In this document: one piece after another, positions 1-7,136 of the stretch | Position numbering within the stretch: the first letter of the stretch is position 1 | How the letters are laid out: each line of letters opens with the position of its first letter | DNA from: JBLIDK01 sp047632595 | Lineage (GTDB): Bacteria > Bacteroidota > Bacteroidia > Sphingobacteriales > Sphingobacteriaceae | Assembly: GCA_047632595.1 (NCBI GenBank) | Contig: JBLIDK010000065.1 | Span: 1 to 9,788 of the forward strand | Length of the DNA stretch: 9,788 bases | Direction: 5' to 3' | Notes under the pieces: model-generated | The model's database searches: none | What the model was told of the DNA's origin: nothing | What the model saw: the letters and a program-made list of their open reading frames with translations, nothing else | Position numbers and translations under genes: made by a program

Positions 1-330
1 GCGCTCGCTTTCAGCTTGTTTTTGCTCGTCGGACAGCTCCTCCTCTTCCAATTCAATGTTGTAGCGTTTGGCTAAAAAACGTAGCGCTTCAGGAAAGGTA
101 AAGTGTTCGTGTTCCATTAGAAAGGTCGCTACGTTACCTCCCTTGCCCGAACTAAAATCTTTAAAAATTTGTTTTTCGGGGACAACATAAAACGAAGGTG
201 TCTTTTCATTAGCAAAAGGACTCAAACCTTTATACTGCCTTCCTGATTTTTTGATATTTACAAAGTCCGCAATGACATCCTCAATTTGAGCAGTCATTAA
301 TATTTCATCAACTTTGTGTTTTGGAATCAT
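1..330 (-). CDS. dnaG: DNA primase DnaG, N-terminal fragment (runs off left edge)
   Basis: DnaG synthesises the RNA primers for lagging-strand DNA replication. Only the first 110 residues are in the window; the reading frame is still open at base 1. The translation begins MIPKHKVDEILMTAQIEDV and continues through SPFANEKTPSF (37-47), KQIFKDFSSGKGGNVATFLM (53-72) and FPEALRFLAKRYNIELEE (79-96), which is the CHC2 zinc-ribbon domain of bacterial primases. The four usual ligands (Cys-His-Cys-Cys) are replaced by Ser37, Ala40, Asp58 and Ser61, and the fragment contains no cysteine at all. From memory, many Bacteroidota primases show this same substitution, so it is probably a lineage trait and not decay. 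The ATG at 330 fits the usual N-terminus of the family. The TOPRIM and helicase-binding domains lie outside the window. An exact TAnnTTTG element sits just upstream. Confidence 0.95.
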   Translation of the reverse strand, partial: MIPKHKVDEILMTAQIEDVIADFVNIKKSGRQYKGLSPFANEKTPSFYVVPEKQIFKDFSSGKGGNVATFLMEHEHFTFPEALRFLAKRYNIELEEEELSDEQKQAESER

Positions 331-336
331 ATGCTG

Positions 337-344
337 CAAAGCTA
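337..344 (-). promoter_or_regulatory. Possible -7 element for dnaG
   Basis: Read on the minus strand, the bases are TAGCTTTG, an exact match to the Bacteroidota -7 consensus TAnnTTTG. It ends six bases before the dnaG ATG, so a transcript from it would be nearly leaderless. No TTTG lies 17-20 bases upstream. The site may therefore be chance or a weak promoter. Confidence 0.3.
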
Positions 345-403
345 CTATTTGACGCAAAAAAAACACTAAAAGCAGTTTTCTTAATTCATTGAATACGAAA
401 TTT

Positions 404-890
404 TTATTTAAGAATCAATCGCTCCGTTTAAAACTCCTCTCCATTGGTCACGTTTATTAAGTAAGTGCCTTTTTGCAGGTCTCTAAAATCCTATTGAAAC
501 TCAAAAGGTTATTAGCAATCGCTTTGGACCCTAAAATATTAGAATAAATGGTTTGTCCCAGTCCGTTTATTAACGTAACTGTGGAAAAATTACCCCCTAA
601 CGCAGTAAAGGATATATTAACAATGCCCTAAGCTGGATTAGGATAACTATCTATTTTACTAAGTTCATTTTTTCTGTTTTCTGAAAGATCTAACGGTTGA
701 CCTAAAATAAATGTGAATGTATTCACATTTTGAACTATCAGATTTTGAAGTTACTTTATAGGTTTCTTATGTCTCAATGTGGACGTTCTCCTTTGCAGGA
801 TTCGTTGTAATACATCGAAAAATGATCTTTAAAATTCAAGATATACAATAAACAGTCTCTTCCTCATATTGTACAATCAATGAAATTTTG
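404..890 (-). pseudogene. Decayed, 5'-truncated paralogue of the T9SS cargo gene at 967-1698
   Basis: Conceptual translation on the minus strand follows the intact neighbour piece by piece. Segments include ETYKVTSKSDSS (neighbour TYVTYKVTSKTDST), NVNTFTFI (NVDTFTYI), SYPNPA-stop-GIVNISF (IYPNPTEGIINISF), DFRDLQKGTYLINVTNGEEF (DFRDFQKGAYFLTLSNGEEV) and TERLILK-stop (TERLTIK-stop). I count four in-frame nonsense codons (767-769, 628-630, 491-493, 428-430), an apparent one-base insertion near 727-733 and an apparent one-base loss near 499-510. Similarity fades around 872-890, opposite the EFCDC region of the neighbour. The signal peptide and roughly the first 75 residues are therefore missing. 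The natural stop is at 404-406. This looks like the remnant of a tandem duplication. It fills most of the 636-base gap between dnaG and the intact gene. Confidence 0.85.
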
Positions 891-920
891 TGGGGTTTTT
901 GCACTTACGGTTTAAAGCAA

Positions 921-945
921 AAAAAACCGCTTACAGCGGTTTTTT
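921..945 (-). terminator. Rho-independent terminator after the 967-1698 gene
   Basis: A perfect 10-bp stem (921-930 with 936-945) with a 5-base loop. The GC core is CCGC/GCGG, flanked by A-runs on one side and T-runs on the other, so it could terminate transcription in both directions. It lies 22 bases past the stop codon of the minus-strand gene at 967-1698 and separates that gene from the pseudogene. Confidence 0.85.
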
Positions 946-966
946 AAAATCTATGGTTGTAAATTT

Positions 967-1698
967 CTATTTAATGGTCAATCGTTCTGTTTTAACTTCT
1001 TCTCCATTAGATAGGGTCAAAAAATAAGCTCCTTTTTGAAAGTCTCTAAAATCTAATTGAGACTCAACATGATTATTTACTGAGTTTAATTCTAAAACAC
1101 TAGAATACACCAACTCTCCTAAAATATTCATTACTGACAATTTATAAGGATCTTTTGATAAGGCATCAAATGAAATATTTATAATCCCCTCTGTAGGGTT
1201 TGGATAAATACTTACCGAAGACTCTTCCAACTGAAATTCATTAACCGAAACTTCTGGAGCATCTGGAGCCTTTCGAGTTATGTATGTAAATGTATCTACG
1301 TTTGTACTGTCAGTTTTACTCGTCACTTTATAAGTTACGTATGTCTCTGTATATTCTTTAACATCGACAGGCAGTGTAACGTAATATTTAAAGGAAAAAG
1401 ATTCACTAGGCTGTATGGTGCAATCACCACTTTGAATTAATCCTATTAAACACTCAAAACAATCACAAAATTCAATATCCCATGAAGTAAGTTGAGTAAC
1501 ATTTTCTGAAACCAATTCATACGTGTAATTTATCGAATCATTCCCGGAGTTCTCGATGTAAGCACTAAATTCATTTCTTTCATTTGGATATAAATCACAG
1601 ATTACAGTATCCTTAACTGAACTTAACTGAGCAACTGCTGGTAAGAAATAAATACTCAATAAAAAAGCTAAGAAAAACTTGTTTAAATTCATTTTCAT
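967..1698 (-). CDS. Small secreted protein with T9SS type A sorting domain
   Basis: A 243-residue exported protein. Residues 1-24 form a signal peptide ending in AVAQ. Residues about 25-143 look like a single Ig-like beta-sandwich. It carries Cys34, a tight cluster at Cys78, Cys80 and Cys83 (SWDIEFCDCFEC) and Cys93. The tryptophan-then-cysteine pattern recalls a beta-sandwich domain common in Bacteroidota secreted proteins, but I cannot name the family. A linker (144-160) leads to a Por-type C-terminal domain (161-243) with IYPNPTEG, VMNILGELVYS and LDFRDFQKGAYFLTLSNG. This domain directs export by the type IX system and probably surface anchoring. ATG at 1698 is used; a second ATG two codons later (1692) is also possible. 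The gene begins only 14 bases after a strong hairpin, and a decayed copy lies just downstream. Molecular function is unknown. Confidence 0.85.
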   Translation of the reverse strand: MKMNLNKFFLAFLLSIYFLPAVAQLSSVKDTVICDLYPNERNEFSAYIENSGNDSINYTYELVSENVTQLTSWDIEFCDCFECLIGLIQSGDCTIQPSESFSFKYYVTLPVDVKEYTETYVTYKVTSKTDSTNVDTFTYITRKAPDAPEVSVNEFQLEESSVSIYPNPTEGIINISFDALSKDPYKLSVMNILGELVYSSVLELNSVNNHVESQLDFRDFQKGAYFLTLSNGEEVKTERLTIK

Positions 1699-1712
1699 AT
1701 CGGTTAAATAAA

Positions 1713-1760
1713 AAAAGCACCAACACTCTTAACCAGAAGGTCAAGTGTGTTGGTGCTTTT
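1713..1760 (-). terminator. Stem-loop terminator between two T9SS cargo genes
   Basis: A perfect 14-bp stem: 1713-1726 (AAAAGCACCAACAC) pairs with 1747-1760 (GTGTTGGTGCTTTT) around a 20-base loop. It starts 7 bases after the stop codon of the Omp28-like gene (minus strand) and is followed on the minus strand by a T-run, as expected of an intrinsic terminator. It also ends only 14 bases before the start codon of the next gene, so it could act as an attenuator or 5' leader structure for that gene. Confidence 0.85.
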
Positions 1761-1767
1761 AATTAAA

Positions 1768-2919
1768 TTATTTTTTAACTATTGATTGTCTTACAACCAT
1801 ACCAACTTGGCTGGAAACCTCTACAAAATACATTCCCTCTTCAAGAGAATTCATCTCGATAGCTATTTCATTACTTCCAGCTGCAACGCTAGCTGAAGAA
1901 TTAGAAACAACTGCTCCAGTTACAGAAACAACTTTAATAGTAGCTTCGAATGAATTCTCGCTGTTTATTCTTAAAGTAGGATTACCTGTAGTAGGATTTG
2001 GATAAATGTTTACTGCAGAAACTGAACTATTTAAAACCGAGATAGCGCTTACATCCACAATACTTGGGTCCGTTCCTTCAACAACTGCAACAGAGTTACC
2101 TGAAAGAATCGTTTGCTCATCTTTAGCTACAAAAGCATAAACAGTAAGATCTGCAGGAACAACAGCAATATCATTTAATTTTTCTGGCACATCGTAAGTG
2201 TACATTTTTCTAAATAATGAACTATTCGTTGTTTCACTAATAGTCTCTCCCCACTGACCAGTTAAAACTGCTCTTAACATGTGATCGTGACGGTATTCAC
2301 CAGAGGCGTTAATTTTTTCCGGATAAAAACTACTAGCCCCACTTTGAGGGCCATAAATGCCGCTTTGAGTAATTCCAACATTTATCATGTTAGTAGCGTT
2401 TAACTCATCAGCCGTATAATAAGCTTCAACAAGAACATATAGTTTAAATTTTGCTGGATCATAAACACCTTTAATTCCAACGTTAACAGGTGAAGCTTCA
2501 GTCATAACATCGGCTCCAAATCCAGCCCATTGACCTCTATTAGCAGCAGTCCCTGTGTTTGTACCAAATTTAGTTCTGTTTACAGTTCCAGAAGGAAAAC
2601 CTGTCAACTTTACATCAGGATGCTTATAAACGACGTCACCATAATTTACAGTATTGGTAGGTGCATCAGTGTATGTATTGTAATTTGGGGTGCCAGAAGC
2701 ATAATTTCCAGCATGAATGTTAATTAAGACAACACGTCCATCATTAGCAGCTGAAAACTCATCTGCACGTTTGTGACCATCTGGACAATAACCACATGTT
2801 TTACCTGTAAATTCTTCAAGAACGACGTTCTTATTCTCTGGGTTTTTACTTGCTAAATCTTGAGCAGAAAGCCCTGAAGAGAAAATAGCACCAATCGCAA
2901 TAAATAAAAGTTTTTTCAT
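1768..2919 (-). CDS. Omp28-related thioredoxin-fold outer membrane/secreted protein, T9SS cargo
   Basis: A 383-residue protein. The signal peptide is residues 1-20 (ending GLSAQ). A thioredoxin-like domain follows: VVLEEFTGKTCGYCPDGHK (32-50) holds a CxxC pair, Cys42 and Cys45, the only cysteines in the protein, and FPSGTVNR (108-115) supplies the expected proline of the active-site loop. This arrangement matches the Omp28-related family, named for a Porphyromonas outer membrane protein. The middle (about 145-285) is a beta-rich domain with HDHMLRAVLTGQWG (211-224). Residues 303-383 are a T9SS type A sorting domain (VNIYPNPTTGNPTLRI, ending VRQSIVKK). A thiol-disulfide role outside the cytoplasm is suggested by CGYC but is an inference; the family has no settled enzyme activity that I know of. 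The gene has its own promoter candidate at 2948-2977 and its own terminator. Confidence 0.9.
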   Translation of the reverse strand: MKKLLFIAIGAIFSSGLSAQDLASKNPENKNVVLEEFTGKTCGYCPDGHKRADEFSAANDGRVVLINIHAGNYASGTPNYNTYTDAPTNTVNYGDVVYKHPDVKLTGFPSGTVNRTKFGTNTGTAANRGQWAGFGADVMTEASPVNVGIKGVYDPAKFKLYVLVEAYYTADELNATNMINVGITQSGIYGPQSGASSFYPEKINASGEYRHDHMLRAVLTGQWGETISETTNSSLFRKMYTYDVPEKLNDIAVVPADLTVYAFVAKDEQTILSGNSVAVVEGTDPSIVDVSAISVLNSSVSAVNIYPNPTTGNPTLRINSENSFEATIKVVSVTGAVVSNSSASVAAGSNEIAIEMNSLEEGMYFVEVSSQVGMVVRQSIVKK

Positions 2920-2947
2920 TTCTAAGAGTATTTTAAAATTTGATATA

Positions 2948-2977
2948 CAATGTTACGCAATATATCATTATTTCAAA
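2948..2977 (-). promoter_or_regulatory. Bacteroidota-type promoter for the Omp28-like gene
   Basis: On the minus strand TTTG (2974-2977) is followed after 18 bases by TAACATTG (2948-2955). This fits the -33 TTTG / -7 TAnnTTTG pattern, with one mismatch in the -7 box and ideal spacing. The -7 box ends 28 bases before the ATG, leaving a short leader. No Shine-Dalgarno sequence is evident, as is usual in this phylum. Confidence 0.6.
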
Positions 2978-3033
2978 CATCATAAATATAAAAAATTGAT
3001 AACCAGAACTATTGGAGTATCAACGGAATAAAA

Positions 3034-3068
3034 AAAGACCCCGTAAACAAACTGTTTACGGGGTCTTT
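3034..3068 (-). terminator. Rho-independent terminator after the IPT-domain gene
   Basis: A perfect 15-bp stem: 3034-3048 (AAAGACCCCGTAAAC) pairs with 3054-3068 around a 5-base loop (AAACT). It lies 19 bases past the stop codon of the minus-strand gene at 3088-4422, and a further run of A's (T's on the transcript) follows. It is the strongest hairpin in the window and insulates the Omp28-like gene from upstream transcription. Confidence 0.9.
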
Positions 3069-3087
3069 AACTTTTAATTTAAAAATT

Positions 3088-4422
3088 TTATTTAACAAAT
3101 GTAGAAGAGTATCCGTCAACATTTACTACATACATTCCGCTTGGAGAAAACGATAAATCGATAATCTCAACACTGTTTTCTTGAAGATCTCTTACTTCTT
3201 GAAAAATAATTTGACCTGTCATATTTACAACTTGAATCTTTTTAGCTCCCGCTTGACCAGCATTAGCAACAATATTTAAACCGTTGTTTACATAAAAAAC
3301 TTTTCCGAATTTATTATTGATTTCATTGATAGCCGTTGCGCTTGCATCACAACCATCATAAACAAATGCCGTTGCTGATTCTCCTTTTTTAACTGTTCCA
3401 CCAACTGTAACCTCAACCGAGATAAATCCATTTGCAGTTTCAGGAACCTCAACCGTAAGCGTTGTCGCTGTAGCAGTTATAACTGTAGCAGCAACACCTC
3501 TAAACTTTACAGTATTGTTTGCAGGAGTTGGATCAAAGTTAGTTCCACTAATGGTAACAGTTTCTTTACATTTTGCACTTGATGGAGAAAATGAAGTAAT
3601 GCTTGGAGTTGTGCTAGCTAACAAATTGTAAGTAGTACAAAACTTGTCATTTGCAGAGTTGTTGTCTCCAATATAAGCAGCAGTCATACAAACATCAAAA
3701 TTTCCTAGAGTAGTTGGAAAATCTAAAAGAGCAGCAATTTGAGCTCTAGATGCGCTTGCAATAGTAGTTGCTCCTACTGCAATTCCTGCTTGTAAATTTA
3801 AAGTTAAATTTTGTGTGCCTGCTCCAACGTCTAATGTCATGGTTACTGATCCGCCTGCAGGAATATCTGTAGTACCGGCATTTTGTAATGTAAATGTAAC
3901 TGCCTGTAATTGTTGATCTGCTTCAAAATCCGTCCCCACTGGGATAGGGTCGGTAACAGTACAAGCTATTACAGCAACATCTGAAGGAGGAGGAGTCGTT
4001 GAGTAATAAACCGTTACACAAGATGTATCATTTTTATTATCAGAATCATTTGGCATTGTTGTGAAGATGCAAACTTTCTGATTTCCATCAGTTAAAGCAG
4101 GAGTAAGGGTTCCAAAATCAATTGGTTGACCGCTTATAGTTTCATCTGCTCCACTTGCAAAAGCACTAGCCATGTTTCGATTAAATGTACCGGCAGCTAT
4201 ACCATTTACTGTTACATTCATCGAAATTTGATCAGGATGGTTTGCAGGTAATGCTGTTCCAAAGTTTTTTCTTGTATAATTTGGCTGAACAGGAATTCCT
4301 GCATATACAGTGTCTCCTTGAGCTGGTGTATTAACGGCAGTACATCCCACATCATTTTGAGCGCTAACGTTGAAAGCAGCAAAAGTTAAAAGGATAATAA
4401 TTAATGAGTTAAGTTTTTTCAT
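3088..4422 (-). CDS. Secreted IPT/TIG-domain protein with a variant T9SS sorting domain
   Basis: A 444-residue exported protein. The signal peptide is residues 1-22 (ending VSAQ). Residues 23-140 and 148-267 are two beta-sandwich units resembling CARDB-type adhesion modules. Each ends in a similar segment: VCIFTTMPNDSDNKNDTSCV and VCMTAAYIGDNNSANDKFC. They look like an internal duplication. Residues 273-356 are an IPT/TIG Ig-like domain (PSITSFSPSSAKCKETVTIS, then GTNFDPTPANNTVKF). Residues about 372-444 are a Por-type sorting domain (IQVVNMTGQIIFQEVRDL, then SFSPSGMYVVNVDG, ending TFVK), but its start reads FYVNNGLNIV and lacks the usual YPNP. The composition suggests a structural or adhesive surface protein; no catalytic motif is visible. 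ATG at 4422 directly precedes the signal peptide. I find no convincing full promoter upstream, only a TAGATTTA box at 4455-4462 with no -33 partner. Confidence 0.85.
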   Translation of the reverse strand: MKKLNSLIIILLTFAAFNVSAQNDVGCTAVNTPAQGDTVYAGIPVQPNYTRKNFGTALPANHPDQISMNVTVNGIAAGTFNRNMASAFASGADETISGQPIDFGTLTPALTDGNQKVCIFTTMPNDSDNKNDTSCVTVYYSTTPPPSDVAVIACTVTDPIPVGTDFEADQQLQAVTFTLQNAGTTDIPAGGSVTMTLDVGAGTQNLTLNLQAGIAVGATTIASASRAQIAALLDFPTTLGNFDVCMTAAYIGDNNSANDKFCTTYNLLASTTPSITSFSPSSAKCKETVTISGTNFDPTPANNTVKFRGVAATVITATATTLTVEVPETANGFISVEVTVGGTVKKGESATAFVYDGCDASATAINEINNKFGKVFYVNNGLNIVANAGQAGAKKIQVVNMTGQIIFQEVRDLQENSVEIIDLSFSPSGMYVVNVDGYSSTFVK

Positions 4423-4629
4423 ACGTACAAAGTTTAATTTTTAAAATAAGGGTGTAAATCTAATACTAATTCTGGCACCATTACATTTTCGATAAAGCTT
4501 GGTTGGGTTATTTGTTTAGTTAAATATTTATGCTTCTCCTATCAACAAATCAACGTTAGCATAATAGAACAGTAATATCAGCGTTAATCTACGTTGTCCG
4601 TAACTTCGTCAACTAATTTTCTTTATAAA

Positions 4630-6114
4630 ATGAAACGACTTTTTATTTCCTTTTCTCTTCTATCAATTTCATTGTTGACGCTTGCTACAGAGCTATCTGA
4701 TGAATTCAAAGACAGTACTAAACTTGCATTATCTGACAGCCTTTTATTACCTTCTTTTCAAGATATGCAATCGGTTAAGATACTAGATGAGGCATTTTCG
4801 GAATTCAGTAAAACAAACTTTTTAGGAAAGAGCGATTATCTTGATTCATCTGTGACATGGAATGCTGAATTCGTGGACCTAAACGACTCCATTATTCGAA
4901 ATCATTTAAATATTTTAGATCAGAATACACCATTTGCTTTATCATATAATGAACGTGTTAAAGCGTTTATTAATCTTTATGGAAATAAAAAGCGCATCCT
5001 TTCTGCTAAAGTCATGGGACTTCAAGATTATTACTTTCCCTTGATAGAAGAGATTTTGGATAAATATGATATGCCTTATGAAATGAAATATTTAGCAATT
5101 GTAGAATCTGCACTTAACCCAACGGCTAATAGCAGAGCTGGAGCAAAAGGACTTTGGCAGTTTATGTACGCAACTGGTAAAATGTATGACCTTAACGTAA
5201 CATCATACACTGATGATAGGTTCGACCCTTATTTATCAACCGAAGCAGCATGTAAGTATTTAAGTTATTTGAATAAATATTATGATGATTGGAACCTTGC
5301 ATTAGCAGCATACAATTGTGGCCCTGGTAATGTGAATAAGGCCATTCGCCGATCAGGTGGTAAAAAAGGGTATTGGGAAATTTATCCACACTTACCTAGA
5401 GAGACTAGAGGATATGTCCCTGCCTTTATAGCTGTTAATTATGTCTTAAACTATCCTGATGAATTTAATATTAAAGCAATAAAACCTCCAACAACCCACT
5501 TTGATAATGATACCATTCATATTAAAGGCCCTATAAGTTTCAGTCATTTAGCTTCTACCTTAACCTATCCATTAGAAAAGATAGAATATCTAAATCCAGT
5601 TTATAAGTTGAGTATGATTCCTAATGATGGTAAGTTCCATGTTCTAAAATTACCAAATGCTGAACTGGGTGTTTTCCTAAATAACCAAGATTCTATTCTT
5701 GCATTGTACAAACCAAAAAACGTTGATTCTGAAGAGGTTTTAGCTGCCCAGCAGCGTCTAGAAACTTACAGAGTTCGGAGTGGTGATTATCTAGGGAAAA
5801 TTGCAAGCCGATACAATGTTTCAGTAAGGGATATAAAAGAATGGAATGGTCTGAGATCAAACAATCTAAAAATCGGCCAACGTTTAACCATTTATTCAAA
5901 AGGAAATGCACCAAAACCTTCAGCATCGAAAACAAAAATCACTACGACTTCTTCAGCTGGTTACGAGTATTATACTATACGATCAGGCGACACACTTTGG
6001 GATATAGCTAAAGCAAAAGGCTTAACCACTGCTCAAATAAAAACACTGAATCGCAACCTAAATGAACGAAAACTTAAACCCGGCGATAAGATTATTGTAG
6101 GTAAAAAAGGATAA
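4630..6114 (+). CDS. mltD: MltD-like membrane-bound lytic transglycosylase with two LysM domains
   Basis: This enzyme cleaves the glycan strands of peptidoglycan, forming 1,6-anhydro-muropeptides, in the periplasm. The start is taken at ATG 4630, giving 494 residues and a proper signal peptide (MKRLFISFSLLSISLLTLAT). An upstream TTG at 4594 would add 12 residues that spoil it. Residues about 140-275 are the SLT (family 1) catalytic domain, with catalytic Glu159 in LAIVESALNP, then GLWQFM (174-179) and LALAAYNCGPGNV (223-235). LysM1 spans about 380-422 (YRVRSGDYLGKIASRYNVS) and LysM2 about 447-490 (YYTIRSGDTLWDIAKAKGL); both bind glycan chains. No lipobox is visible, so unlike E. coli MltD it is probably soluble or held by an uncleaved signal. 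The DUF4837-like lipoprotein gene starts two bases after its stop, so the two are co-transcribed. The 207-base divergent region upstream holds no clear promoter match. Confidence 0.93.
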   Translation: MKRLFISFSLLSISLLTLATELSDEFKDSTKLALSDSLLLPSFQDMQSVKILDEAFSEFSKTNFLGKSDYLDSSVTWNAEFVDLNDSIIRNHLNILDQNTPFALSYNERVKAFINLYGNKKRILSAKVMGLQDYYFPLIEEILDKYDMPYEMKYLAIVESALNPTANSRAGAKGLWQFMYATGKMYDLNVTSYTDDRFDPYLSTEAACKYLSYLNKYYDDWNLALAAYNCGPGNVNKAIRRSGGKKGYWEIYPHLPRETRGYVPAFIAVNYVLNYPDEFNIKAIKPPTTHFDNDTIHIKGPISFSHLASTLTYPLEKIEYLNPVYKLSMIPNDGKFHVLKLPNAELGVFLNNQDSILALYKPKNVDSEEVLAAQQRLETYRVRSGDYLGKIASRYNVSVRDIKEWNGLRSNNLKIGQRLTIYSKGNAPKPSASKTKITTTSSAGYEYYTIRSGDTLWDIAKAKGLTTAQIKTLNRNLNERKLKPGDKIIVGKKG

Positions 6115-6116
6115 TT

Positions 6117-7136
6117 ATGCGACTAAGTACTTTAGCCATTGCCCTAATTGGAATACTATTAGCTGGTTGCGATTCCGATTCCTCTGATTTTAAGCCCGGT
6201 TACTCCGGAAGCTTTGGAGAATTATTAGTAGTAGTGCCTAAAGCATTATGGAATTCACCCACTGGCGATAGCATATTTACCTTATTCAACACGCCTCAAT
6301 ATGGATTACCTCAAAAAGAATCCCCTTTCACTGTTATTCATGTAAAATCTGAGAAATTCAGTAGCGTTTTAACAGGCCACAGAAACGTATTCTTCGCTGA
6401 CATCAAACAAAAATATGCTGGTCAAGAAGCTACTTATGTTTTAAAGAAAAACAAATGGGCTAAGGGACAGGTTGTTGTGGAGTTTACAGCACCTGACAAA
6501 GCCTCTTTTCTAAAGCTTTTGAACTCGGATATGGAAAATATTATTGACATTTTTACCACTGCAGAAATGAATCGATTGGTTTTGAAAAATAAAAAGTTCG
6601 GAAGCAAAGAAATCAGAAAAGAAATTCAAAAAAGTCAGGGCTATGAATTGTTTGTGCAAAAAGATATGCGGCTTGAAAAAAACAAGGAACGTTTAGTTTG
6701 GCTGCGTTTAGAAAGGGAAAAACCTAAAGGCGGGTTCCAGCACCAAATAAGCCAAGGAGTATTAATTGTAACACAACCTTATACGGCAAAACAACAGTTT
6801 TTAGACACTAACATTTTACATACCATTGATTCAATATTACAGACTGAAATTCCGGGGCCTAAAGAAGGGAACTATATGGGAATAGCTGACACCTATGTTA
6901 AGCCCGTTTTTAAAGAAATAAATTTTAAAGAAAACTTTTGTAAATCATCAACTGGACTCTGGGAAATGAAAGGCAACTTCTTTGGCGGCCCCTTTTATGC
7001 TCTAACAATGCTGCATCCTAATAAGAAAGAGATTGTTTTTATTTACGGTTATGTTTTTGCACCTCAATTTAATAAACGAGAATTTTTAAGAGAAGTAAAA
7101 GCAGTAATGCATTCCATCACTTTTCCAAAAGACTAA
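6117..7136 (+). CDS. DUF4837-like family lipoprotein
   Basis: A 339-residue protein of unknown function that I recognise as the DUF4837 family of Bacteroidota. The N-terminus is a type II signal peptide with lipobox LLAGC; Cys18 is the predicted lipidated residue. It is followed by an acidic DSDSSDF stretch, which may act as a sorting signal to the outer membrane or surface. The mature protein opens with GSFGELLVVVPKALW, which looks like the start of a globular alpha/beta domain. A lysine- and glutamate-rich helical stretch around residues 155-205 precedes a second similar half (QGVLIVTQPY, then GLWEMKGNFFGGPFYALTML). No catalytic motif is visible. The ATG lies two bases after the stop of the lytic transglycosylase gene, implying one transcript and a likely envelope role, possibly in peptidoglycan turnover (inference). 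Its stop overlaps the stop of recO on the other strand by 4 bp. Confidence 0.85.
   Translation: MRLSTLAIALIGILLAGCDSDSSDFKPGYSGSFGELLVVVPKALWNSPTGDSIFTLFNTPQYGLPQKESPFTVIHVKSEKFSSVLTGHRNVFFADIKQKYAGQEATYVLKKNKWAKGQVVVEFTAPDKASFLKLLNSDMENIIDIFTTAEMNRLVLKNKKFGSKEIRKEIQKSQGYELFVQKDMRLEKNKERLVWLRLEREKPKGGFQHQISQGVLIVTQPYTAKQQFLDTNILHTIDSILQTEIPGPKEGNYMGIADTYVKPVFKEINFKENFCKSSTGLWEMKGNFFGGPFYALTMLHPNKKEIVFIYGYVFAPQFNKREFLREVKAVMHSITFPKD

Noticed and set aside
331..966. Possible mobile element or small RNA gene in the long non-coding gap
   Set aside because: No inverted-repeat ends, transposase remnant or direct repeats were seen. The content is explained by the decayed cargo gene and a terminator.
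2530..2727. 65-codon plus-strand open frame inside the Omp28-like gene
   Set aside because: It lies wholly antisense to a well-supported coding sequence, its product resembles no family I know, and no promoter precedes it.
4594..4629. TTG start 36 bases upstream for the lytic transglycosylase
   Set aside because: It would put 12 polar residues before a good signal peptide that starts at ATG 4630.
4423..4629. Searched the divergent intergenic region for paired Bacteroidota promoters
   Set aside because: Partial matches only (TAGATTTA at 4455-4462 minus, TAATTTTC at 4614-4621 plus), each without a convincing -33 TTTG at 17-20 bases.
5192..5389. 65-codon minus-strand open frame opposite the transglycosylase catalytic domain
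   Set aside because: It is antisense to the conserved SLT motifs; a chance open frame.
5693..5935. 80-codon minus-strand open frame opposite the first LysM domain
   Set aside because: It is antisense to conserved LysM sequence, with no recognisable product.
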